Below, in pieces: positions 1-6,444 of a stretch of 9,796 nucleotides of DNA. A program made the position numbers and the translations under genes. The notes beneath the pieces are model-generated. The model made no database searches, was not told where the DNA came from, and saw only the letters and a program-made list of their open reading frames with translations. Origin of the DNA: CAYMCQ01 sp964389025. GTDB lineage: Bacteria > Verrucomicrobiota > Verrucomicrobiia > Limisphaerales > CAYMCQ01. Numbering within the stretch: the first letter of the stretch is position 1; the number at the start of each line of letters is the position of its first letter. The stretch covers positions 1 to 9,796 of the forward strand of contig CAYMCQ010000111.1 of assembly GCA_964389025.1 (NCBI GenBank). Reading direction: 5' to 3'.

Positions 1-1124
1 CCGAGGAGTTGCGCAGCGCGTTTTACCTCACGATGACTTTGCTGGTCGTCTCGTCGCCGTGCGCACTGGTGCTCTCCATCCCGTCCGCCGTGCTGGCCGC
101 CATTGCCTGGGGTGCACGGCATGGCGTGCTGTTGCGCGGTGGGGCGGCGGTGGAGAAGCTCGCCGAGGTCAACGTGGTGGCCCTCGACAAAACCGGCACC
201 CTGACGACGGGCGAACTGCGCGTGGAACAGGTGGAAAGTTTTCCGCCCGGTCGCGAAACCGAAGTGGCCCGGCTCGCCTATTCGCTGGAGAAACTTTCGA
301 NNNNNNNNNNCCCGGGCAGTGACGCGTTACGGCAAGCAGCAGAATCTGGAGTTGATCGAGTTCCCGCACTTCGAATCCGTGACAGGCCAGGGGTTGCGCG
401 GCAGGATGAATTCGCACGAAGTCCGGCTCGGTCGGCGCGACTGGATTGTGGCCGCGGGCCGCTCAGCCGCGGTTGACCAAATCCCCGCCACGGAGGCGGG
501 CTTCTCGGAGGTCTGGCTCTCGCACGGCGACCTGTTGGGCCGCATCGTTTTGCGCGACGACATCCGCCCACAGGCCCGCCCGGTGTTGGACGCGCTGCGC
601 AGCGAAGGTTTGCGCAGCGTGGTATTGACGGGCGACCGCCGCGCCACGGCAGAGCATCTGAAAACCGTGTTGCACCTCGATGAAGTCCGCGCCGAGTTGA
701 AGCCGGAGGAAAAAGTCCTGGCGATCAAGTCATTAAGCGAAGGAAGCCGCCGCGTGGCGATGGTGGGGGACGGCGTGAACGACGCGCCCAGCCTGGCTGC
801 GGCGCACGTTGGCGTCGCAATGGGCGCGCGCGGTTCGGACGCGGCACTNNNNNNNNNNTGGTGTTGATGCACGACCGGCTCGAAAACTTTCTCGCGGCGT
901 TCCGCCTGAGCCAGCGCGCCCGCCGGATCATCCGGCAGAATCTCTTCCTCTCGCTCGGCACGGTGATCGTGCTCGTGGCGTTTGCGATGTTCGGCCAGAT
1001 TCCCCTGCCCGTCGGCGTGGTCGGCCATGAAGGCAGCACGGTCATCGTGGTGATGAACAGTTTGCGGTTGTTGTTTGGGAAAGTTTCCAAATCGGAGGGA
1101 CGAGTTACACGAGTCCCTGACTAG
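1..1124 (+). CDS. P1B-type heavy-metal-transporting ATPase, 5'-truncated, with two assembly gaps (P1B-4, CoaT/CtpD-like)
   Basis: A membrane pump that couples ATP hydrolysis to export of a transition metal. The gene enters from the left edge, so the N-terminus and first membrane helices are absent. Visible in order: the metal-binding helix with SSPCAL (SPC at 54-62), the phosphorylation motif DKTGT (186-200), a GQGL loop of the nucleotide-binding domain after the first gap, TGDRR (628-642), the hinge GDGVNDAP (766-789), and two last membrane helices with HEGST (1026-1040). SPC in place of CPC together with HEG[GS]T is the known signature of the P1B-4 subgroup, associated with cobalt, iron or related metals; the exact metal is inferred. 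The frame changes at both N-runs because they are placeholder gaps, not because of mutation. The HP motif expected between DKTGT and GQGL falls in the first gap. The last about ten residues and the TAG stop come from a palindromic repeat. Confidence 0.9.
301..310. other. Assembly gap (ten Ns) inside the ATPase gene
   Basis: Ten unknown bases interrupt the ATPase between residues reading SLEKLS and RAVTRYG. The reading frame before the gap (codons ending at multiples of 3 plus 2) and after it (codons starting at 310, 313 and so on) differ. If the family pattern S-[ST/N]-H-P-x-x-R-A-V holds, about two more bases than the ten shown are needed. The run is therefore a nominal scaffold gap. The conserved HP motif is expected to lie in it. 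Confidence 0.9.
849..858. other. Assembly gap (ten Ns) inside the ATPase gene
   Basis: Ten unknown bases interrupt the ATPase between GSDAAL and VVLMHDRL. In P1B ATPases these are normally joined by a short stretch such as EQAD. Restoring four residues needs about four bases more than the N-run provides, which also restores the frame. The shift is thus explained by an under-sized gap and does not show a pseudogene. Confidence 0.88.
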
Positions 1125-1161
1125 ACATCAGAAGTTTGGGACTCGTATAACTCGTCCCTCC
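1094..1161. repeat. Long imperfect palindrome overlapping the ATPase stop codon
   Basis: Two 24-base arms (1094-1117 and 1138-1161) are reverse complements with one mismatch and are separated by a 20-base loop. The arms carry GGAGGGACGAGTTA and its complement TAACTCGTCCCTCC. The left arm is translated as the last residues of the ATPase (EGRVTRVP) and the stop TAG lies in the loop. T-rich DNA follows about 15-35 bases later (AATTTTTCG, GATTTTTTTCC) but not directly after the stem, so a classical terminator is uncertain. It looks like a dispersed palindromic repeat that settled at the 3' end of the gene; a terminator role is possible. Confidence 0.8.
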
Positions 1162-1225
1162 GGAAAACGTGTTAAGAATTTTTCGTTCGATTTTTTTCCG
1201 TCGCGTGCGATGATTTCCGCCGGTC

Positions 1226-1302
1226 GCATCCGTAGCTCAATTGGATAGAGCTTCTGACTTCGGATCAGAAGGTTACAGGTTCGAGTCCTGTCGGATGCGC
1301 CA
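1226..1302 (+). tRNA. tRNA-Arg (anticodon TCG)
   Basis: A complete cloverleaf reads directly. The acceptor stem GCATCCG (1226-1232) pairs with CGGATGC (1292-1298). The D arm is GCTC/GAGC with an AATTGGATA loop. The anticodon arm is TCTGA/TCAGA with loop CTTCGGA, giving anticodon TCG at 1260-1262, which reads CGA and probably other CGN arginine codons. The variable region is AGGTT, and the T arm is ACAGG/CCTGT with loop TTCGAGT. The discriminator is G and CCA is encoded (1300-1302). The acceptor stem matches the familiar bacterial tRNA-Arg stem. It stands alone, with no second tRNA or integrase beside it. Confidence 0.97.
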
Positions 1303-1549
1303 TTTATTTCACCGGCTTCCTCATCGAACTACATGTGTGCTGCCAGAAATCAGCGACTTACTGTTTTGAAAAATGGCAGAGGAGAGCAGAGGAGAGGAGT
1401 GCAAACCGCAGCGTGTTTAATGCACTAGGATAGACTGCTTTTTGGCAGGATTAGCGGTTGACGGTTCTCCCGTCACACTATTCGCTGCGGTCGGGACAAG
1501 TTTTTACAAGGTATTCCCTGAAAGCAAAAGTTTTTTTGAACGCTGTCGG
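1303..1549. other. Intergenic region after tRNA-Arg
   Basis: No gene is supported here. It contains a perfect 10-base tandem duplication, GCAGAGGAGA twice (1376-1395), followed by GGAG. It also contains a small hairpin GACGG-TTCTC-CCGTC (1460-1474) downstream of the minus-strand isomerase stop. No T-run follows that hairpin on the minus strand, so I do not call it a terminator. The tRNA and the isomerase gene converge here. Confidence 0.6.
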
Positions 1550-3193
1550 CTATCGGCCATTGTTCCGGGCGGTTCCACAAACGTTCACCCGGATGCCGAG
1601 CGCCCGCGCCATCGCTGCTTTCGTCATCAAACACTCGTCTGCGGCCACTGCATTTTTTGCGTAAGCGACCTGGATGTGGTTGGCCTTGTGTCTGGCCATG
1701 AGTTGATCGCGTGTGGTGCCGTAAGTCACGGCGTGCATGATGGGCCATTGCGGAGTTGTGGCCTGCCAGCGTCGTTCCGTTTCAGCCCGCGGAAGTTTCA
1801 CAACGCCTGCGCGACCGATGTCCATGTGCAACGCGCCGTCCGCAACGTAAATGCGCGACCAGACGATTTCGCCGGGCCTGGAAATTCCGCGAAGGGTGCT
1901 GCCGCCATTCGGAAAATACATCGGCGGCTGGCGCAACCCTTCGGCGCCTTTCCATCCGCCGATGAAATGGGCCGGCGGCGCTGCGCCGCTGATGAGAAAC
2001 ACCCAGACGTAATCTTTGACTGTGCCGGACTGGTCCCAATCACCCCAGCGCACGTCGTGCAGCGTTGATTCGACCGGTTGCCGCAGCGCGCGATGGATGC
2101 GGAATGTCATCAACGCATCCAGGCCAGAGCATTCGTCCACCTCGTTGAAGTGCACGACGGGCCGGCCTTTGAAAAGAATCCGCTTGCCGTCACGGCTCGC
2201 CACCGGAGGCCGCTGCGAATTGTTCAACATGCCTTCGACGAGGTCGCTGGCGGGCAACAGGTCTTTCAATCCTTGTTGATATTGTATGCCGATGGAGTCG
2301 CATCCAAAATCATCGGCCAATCGGACGGCGGCGATATACATTTTGCACTGCATGAGAATCTGCGCGTCCGTGAGATGCTTCTCGTGATCCGGGCCGGTGT
2401 GAAATTTCATTCCGCGCTGCTCCACCCACGCGCGAACCGCGCCGGCTTCGGCGTCACTCGCCTGCAACGTTTCGTAATAGAGCGCGGACTGGCTGAGCCG
2501 TTCCTTGAAAACTCCAACTGCATTGAGCAGGTGGTCGGGAATAATGGCGTTGAACATTCCCATGCATCCTTCGTCGAACACGCCCATGATGCTTTTGCGC
2601 GAGCGCAGTTCCGCCGCGAGCGCTTCGCCAAGCCGCGCTGCGGAACGTGGAACTTTGATTTTGTCGAATGGCCTGACGTGATCCGTTCGATGGGCGCAGC
2701 GGCCCGTTGTGAGCCAGTCGCGGAGTTTTTTCCGGAAGTAATCGTCCTTGAAATCTTCACTCCACAACGTGGAATAGTTCACGCCCGCCTTCGTGAGTGA
2801 GCCGTTGAGATTGAGCATGCCGACCAGACCTGGCCATTGGCCGGACCAGTTGGCCACCGTGAGAATCGGGCCGCGATGCGTGGTCAGTCCCGGGAGCACG
2901 TGATGCGAGTATTGCCACACCGCCTCGGCGACAATCAGCGGCGCATCTGGATCAATGGTGCGAAACACCTCCAGTCCTTCGCGCTGGCTGGCGATGAATC
3001 CATGTTTCGCATCCTTCTTGTAAGGATGGGCGCGCGCCACGTCGAAACCTTCCGCGCGAATCGCGGCGGCCAGCGCCTGTTCCATCTGCTGCTGCGCCGG
3101 CCAGCAAACCTGGTTGGCTGAGAGGCGCAAGTCGCCGCTGGCAACCAGTTGCACCTTGGCTGTTCGTTTCGGGCGGATTGTTTTTTTTGCCAT
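1550..3193 (-). CDS. L-fucose/L-arabinose isomerase-fold protein (putative aldose-ketose isomerase)
   Basis: A 547-residue cytoplasmic protein with no signal peptide or membrane segment. Its length is near that of FucI-type isomerases (about 590). The C-terminal part resembles the L-fucose isomerase C-terminal domain: RHKANHIQVAYA (501-512) parallels the metal- and substrate-binding ANHG.. histidine region, and it ends in ALGIRVNVCG (531-540). Other conserved-looking acidic motifs are FDEGCMGM (206-213), LVEGMLNN (318-325) and FNEVDECSG (349-357). Candidate Mn-binding residues are E320, D353 or E354 and H506, by analogy with FucI; this is not proved. Family members convert aldoses such as L-fucose, D-arabinose or L-arabinose to ketoses. 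It lies 128 bases downstream of a ribulokinase-like gene on the same strand, fitting an isomerase-kinase pair. ATG at 3191-3193 is preceded by AGAAGAG (3200-3206), a fair ribosome-binding site. The substrate is unknown. Confidence 0.75.
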   Translation of the reverse strand: MAKKTIRPKRTAKVQLVASGDLRLSANQVCWPAQQQMEQALAAAIRAEGFDVARAHPYKKDAKHGFIASQREGLEVFRTIDPDAPLIVAEAVWQYSHHVLPGLTTHRGPILTVANWSGQWPGLVGMLNLNGSLTKAGVNYSTLWSEDFKDDYFRKKLRDWLTTGRCAHRTDHVRPFDKIKVPRSAARLGEALAAELRSRKSIMGVFDEGCMGMFNAIIPDHLLNAVGVFKERLSQSALYYETLQASDAEAGAVRAWVEQRGMKFHTGPDHEKHLTDAQILMQCKMYIAAVRLADDFGCDSIGIQYQQGLKDLLPASDLVEGMLNNSQRPPVASRDGKRILFKGRPVVHFNEVDECSGLDALMTFRIHRALRQPVESTLHDVRWGDWDQSGTVKDYVWVFLISGAAPPAHFIGGWKGAEGLRQPPMYFPNGGSTLRGISRPGEIVWSRIYVADGALHMDIGRAGVVKLPRAETERRWQATTPQWPIMHAVTYGTTRDQLMARHKANHIQVAYAKNAVAADECLMTKAAMARALGIRVNVCGTARNNGR

Positions 3194-3199
3194 ATTAGA

Positions 3200-3206
3200 C
3201 TCTTCT
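3200..3206 (-). promoter_or_regulatory. Ribosome-binding site of the isomerase gene
   Basis: On the minus strand AGAAGAG lies six bases before the ATG. It supports this start and is the clearest Shine-Dalgarno-like site in the window; most other genes here lack one. Confidence 0.45.
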
Positions 3207-3228
3207 GTTTTGCATACTGAATTTTTTA

Positions 3229-3315
3229 ATAAGGAATCCAGGAATCCAAGAAAATCAAATTCTTGGTTTCATGGCTTCCTTATAAATTTCATTCTTGAGT
3301 TCCTGAGTTCCAAAT
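3229..3315. repeat. Octamer-periodic repeat forming a long hairpin between kinase and isomerase
   Basis: The arms 3229-3252 and 3260-3283 are reverse complements at 21 of 24 positions around a 7-base loop. The left arm contains AGGAATCC twice in tandem (3232-3247). From 3260 rightward the sequence runs in 8-base units with a TTC start: TTCTTGGT, TTCATGGC, TTCCTTAT, AAATTTCA, TTCTTGAG, TTCCTGAG, TTCCAAAT. It occupies most of the 128-base spacer between two co-directional genes. If transcribed, it would fold in the kinase-isomerase mRNA and could affect stability or relative expression. On the minus strand the stem is followed by TAAAAAATTC, not T-rich, so a simple terminator is unlikely. Confidence 0.75.
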
Positions 3316-3321
3316 TCAAAA

Positions 3322-5007
3322 TCATTTCCGTTTTGCGGAGCGTTCCTCCGCCAGTTTGCGATACTCCCGGTAAATGCGGTTGTAAGTTTCGTGGTGTTTG
3401 CGGTTCGCTTTTACGACGCGCGCCTCGCGTCCGGAAACACCTTTTCGTGGCGCAGCCATCGCGCGAATCGCAGCGCCGGGCGAACTGAAGCCGCTGGCTT
3501 TTCGTCCCGCGGCCAGCGCGCCGAGAATCGCCGCACCCAACGCCGGCCCTTGCCGCGATGGATGAACTGTCACCGGTTCGCCAAGGACATCAGCATAAAT
3601 TTGCGTGACCAAAGGATTGTGGTGCGGCAGTCCGCCGGTTGCGATGAAGCGTTTGACCGGCACGCGATGATCGCGCAGCAGTTCCACAATCCAGCGCAAT
3701 CCAAATGCCGACGCTTCGAGAACCGCACGGTAAAGATGCGCCGGCGTGTGCCGCAGATGCAGTCCAACGAACGCGGCATTCAGAGAGCCGTCCATCAGCG
3801 GCGTGCGACAGCCGTTGAACCAATCCACACACAACACGCCGTCGGCTCCGGGCGGCAGCTTGGCGGCTTCTTTTGAAAGTGTGTTGAAGTCGCGCTGGCC
3901 GGTAACGCGGCGCACCCAGTCGAACGCATCACCGACAGCGGCCTGGCCGGTTTCGTATCCGAAATAACCGGGAAGAATTCCGCCTTCCACCACGCCTGCC
4001 ACTCCCGGCACAAAGCGGTCCTCAGTCGCATTCAACATGTGGCAGGAACTGGTTCCCATCACCATGACCAGCGTGCCGGGTTCCGCCGCGCCCGCTCCGG
4101 GAACGCCGGCATGGGCATCAATAATCGCTGCGCTGACAGGCGTGCCGGCGGGAAGGCCAAATTTTCGCGCCATCTTTTGACACAAGCCGCCCGCCGACTC
4201 TCCCGGCGAAAGCAACCGGCCCGGCATTTTATCGCGAACTACTTTTGCGAGTTTCGGATGCACGGCCCGCAGGAAAGCTTCCGTAGGGTAGCCGTCCGCC
4301 GCACTCCACATCGCCTTGTAACCCGCCTGGCAGGTGGAGCGGGGGAGAACCTCGGCATCGCCGCCGACCAGTTGCCACACCAGCCAGTCGCCGCCTTCAA
4401 GCCAGACTTCCGTTGCTTCGTAAACTGCGGGAGCGTTCTCGAGAGTTTCGAGAATTTTTGGGAAAAACCATTCGAGGCCGATGACGCCGCCGTAACGACG
4501 TAAAAATTTTTCTTTCCGACGCCGCGCAACCGCGTTGAGGCGATCAGTCTGGCTCTGCGCGCCGTGATGTTTCCAAAGTTTCGGCCAGGCCAGCGGTTCA
4601 CTGGCAAACTCGTTTAGAAGACAGAGCGGCGTTCCATCGCGGCGCGCGGGAAGCATCGTGCAACTGGTGAAATCAACGCCGATGCCGATCACTCGTGAGG
4701 CGATGGGCGAGAGGCGATGGGCGCGGCGCACCGCTTTGGCGGCGGCCACGATCCAGTCGCCCGGATGTTGCAACGCGTAGTGAGGCGGCAGTTTTTTTCC
4801 CGTTGCAAGCCGCGCCGTAGTCTGACGAAGGCGGGTTGGCAGTGAATCAATGATCTGCCCGTGCGGATAGCGCTCGACGGCGGAGGCCAGTTCATTTCCG
4901 GCGAGATCAACGAGCAACGCTCGGACGGATTCTGTTCCGAAATCAAGGCCGAGCGCGGCGCGGGCTTGCCGCGCCGAAGTCTTGCGGAGGCGGGAATTGG
5001 TGTTCAT
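3322..5007 (-). CDS. araB: FGGY-family sugar kinase, ribulokinase (AraB-like)
   Basis: A 561-residue cytoplasmic kinase that would transfer phosphate from ATP to a ketopentose such as ribulose. Length agrees with AraB. Motifs in order: N-terminal ATPase-fold motif LDFGTES (21-27), LPPHYALQHPGDW (73-85), VDFTSCTMLP (111-120), WPKLWKHH (141-148), RYGGVIGLEWFFPK (171-184), CQAGYKAMWS (226-235), IIDAHAG with the likely catalytic base D297, phosphate loop MGTSSCHM (317-324), and the adenosine-binding ATGGLPHHNPLVTQIYADVLG region (456-476). This pattern matches ribulokinases better than xylulo-, glycero- or fuculokinases. D- or L-ribulose specificity cannot be read, and no araD epimerase is visible, so the symbol indicates family only. 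It is flanked on the same strand by an isomerase downstream and an MFS transporter 77 bases upstream. ATG at 5005-5007 has no strong ribosome-binding site. Confidence 0.88.
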   Translation of the reverse strand: MNTNSRLRKTSARQARAALGLDFGTESVRALLVDLAGNELASAVERYPHGQIIDSLPTRLRQTTARLATGKKLPPHYALQHPGDWIVAAAKAVRRAHRLSPIASRVIGIGVDFTSCTMLPARRDGTPLCLLNEFASEPLAWPKLWKHHGAQSQTDRLNAVARRRKEKFLRRYGGVIGLEWFFPKILETLENAPAVYEATEVWLEGGDWLVWQLVGGDAEVLPRSTCQAGYKAMWSAADGYPTEAFLRAVHPKLAKVVRDKMPGRLLSPGESAGGLCQKMARKFGLPAGTPVSAAIIDAHAGVPGAGAAEPGTLVMVMGTSSCHMLNATEDRFVPGVAGVVEGGILPGYFGYETGQAAVGDAFDWVRRVTGQRDFNTLSKEAAKLPPGADGVLCVDWFNGCRTPLMDGSLNAAFVGLHLRHTPAHLYRAVLEASAFGLRWIVELLRDHRVPVKRFIATGGLPHHNPLVTQIYADVLGEPVTVHPSRQGPALGAAILGALAAGRKASGFSSPGAAIRAMAAPRKGVSGREARVVKANRKHHETYNRIYREYRKLAEERSAKRK

Positions 5008-5084
5008 CCGGTCGGAGTTTTTTCACACGATGGTTGCCTTCGCAAGCCAAATTGATTGCTGACCTTATTGTCAAAAGGTTTGTT

Positions 5085-6326
5085 TCATCCGGCACGTTCC
5101 AGATTTTTCTGTGGCTTGATCAGCAGCACGAGGACGACCGAGAGCAGCGCCACGCCGGCGAACGCACCGAAGATGGCATTGAGCGGCACATGCTGGTCGC
5201 GCAGCGCGCCGAAGGCCCAATCGCCGAAGCCGCCGCAACTGATGCTCACGAGATTCATGATGCCGTAGCCCGTCGCCCGCCATTCTGGCCGCGCGATCTG
5301 GCAGAGGATCGGCATGTTGTTGCAATCAAAAAACCCCCAGCCCAAGCCAAAGATGATCAGACCCACGATGGCCACCGCCAACGTGCCGGCGTTGCCCACG
5401 CTGAACAGCGCCGGTAGGAACAGCATCATGCCTATGGCACTGGCATAAATACGCCCGCGCGGCGTCGAACGCATCCAACGATCCGCCAGATACCCGCCGA
5501 TCACCGCGCCAACCAGCGACGCGATCTGGACAAACAAAATCGCGCTGACGCCCGCCTTGCCCTGACCCAGGTGAAATTTTTCCTTCAAGATGGCGGGCAT
5601 CCAGTCGCGCACCACCCAACCCGCGATGGCCGGCAGCGTGAAGTAGAGCACGAGCAGGATGAAATTTCGGTTGCTCAAGAGGGCGGTGAATACATTTCCC
5701 CGCCGCTCCTTGATGGCGGCCGCTTCGCTGGCTGTGGCGCAGGCCGGGTTTTTCAGGAAGGTCATCAGAGGCAGCGAGTAAAGCACCCCGATCACGCCGC
5801 AGGTCGTGAACGCCCAGCGCCAGCCATAATCCGGCGAGTCGGCAACGAATCCGGCAAATCCGCCGAGCATCTGCCCGGCGTAAAGTCCCGTTTGATGAAA
5901 ACCCACGGCCCGCGACCGGGTCAGGCTCGGATGATAATCCGTGATCAAGGCCAGCGCGGTGGGCATGTAAAACGCCTCGCTCACGCCCATGAGCGCGCGC
6001 GCCCAGACGAGTTGATCAAACGTCGTGACATGCCCGGTCCACCACGTCACCGCCGACCAGACAAACAGGCTGACGCAGATCACGTGTTTGCGGCTGACGC
6101 GATCCGCGATGTAGCCGCCGAAGGGGCTGAGGATCGCGTAGGTCCATTTGAAACACGCCAGCACCCAGCCCCAGTCCGCTTGGTTGGCGATCGTCGGAAT
6201 GTCCCCGACCATCGAGGTTTTCATCGTGGCGAGCATCTGCCGGTCGAGGTAGTTCAGCAGGGCGACCGGAACGAGCAGCGCGACGACGAGCCAGGCGTAG
6301 GAAGTGGCGGATCGGTTTTCGTTCAT
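5085..6326 (-). CDS. MFS transporter, probable sugar or sugar-acid importer
   Basis: A 413-residue inner-membrane protein with hydrophobic segments spread as in 12-helix major facilitator proteins and a loop near the middle (KNPACATASEAAAIKERRGN). The first helix ends in LLNYLDRQML, common in the anion:cation symporter and hexuronate transporter branch. Motif A of the cytoplasmic loop 2-3 appears as GGYIADRVSRKHVI, and a related copy, GGYLADRWMRSTPRGR, lies in the second half. The start is ATG at 6324-6326 (MNENRSATS). A TTG 18 bases earlier would add only MVSFCR and is less likely. It is first of three co-directional genes with a kinase and an isomerase, which suggests uptake of the sugar they process. 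It is divergent from the exported esterase. The substrate cannot be told from sequence alone. Confidence 0.85.
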   Translation of the reverse strand: MNENRSATSYAWLVVALLVPVALLNYLDRQMLATMKTSMVGDIPTIANQADWGWVLACFKWTYAILSPFGGYIADRVSRKHVICVSLFVWSAVTWWTGHVTTFDQLVWARALMGVSEAFYMPTALALITDYHPSLTRSRAVGFHQTGLYAGQMLGGFAGFVADSPDYGWRWAFTTCGVIGVLYSLPLMTFLKNPACATASEAAAIKERRGNVFTALLSNRNFILLVLYFTLPAIAGWVVRDWMPAILKEKFHLGQGKAGVSAILFVQIASLVGAVIGGYLADRWMRSTPRGRIYASAIGMMLFLPALFSVGNAGTLAVAIVGLIIFGLGWGFFDCNNMPILCQIARPEWRATGYGIMNLVSISCGGFGDWAFGALRDQHVPLNAIFGAFAGVALLSVVLVLLIKPQKNLERAG

Positions 6327-6399
6327 GCGGCAAAAGCTAACCAATCAGCCGCCAAACGGAAGCCCACAATTTTCACAATTTAGAATTCAGAATTTTGCA

Positions 6400-6416
6400 A
6401 AAGTCCGGTGGACTTT
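6400..6416. promoter_or_regulatory. Perfect 7-base inverted repeat in the divergent intergenic region
   Basis: AAAGTCC-GGT-GGACTTT lies between the MFS gene (minus) and the esterase gene (plus), next to AT-rich DNA (6369-6397). The placement suits an operator shared by the divergent units. It could equally be a small dispersed palindrome, and no regulator gene is present in the window. Confidence 0.35.
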
Positions 6417-6444
6417 GAAACACAACTCAATTAAACCATGGCTC

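Noticed and set aside
1226..1302. tRNA gene as the attachment site of an integrated island
   Set aside because: No integrase gene and no second copy of the tRNA 3' end is visible in the window.
1376..1400. Tandem GCAGAGGAGA copies as a CRISPR or regulatory array
   Set aside because: Only two 10-base copies without spacers; simple purine-rich duplication.
2078..2800. A 240-codon plus-strand ORF opposite the isomerase gene
   Set aside because: It has no recognisable motif, and the minus-strand frame carries conserved isomerase-like motifs across the same bases.
5571..6383. A 270-codon plus-strand ORF opposite the MFS gene
   Set aside because: Composition is rich in Arg, His, Gly and Pro without any motif, while the opposite strand codes a clear membrane transporter. 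It is a shadow.
6304..6444. Upstream extension of the esterase gene to GTG 6304
   Set aside because: It overlaps the start of the divergent MFS gene, reads through the AT-rich promoter-like region, and would put about 85 residues before the signal peptide.
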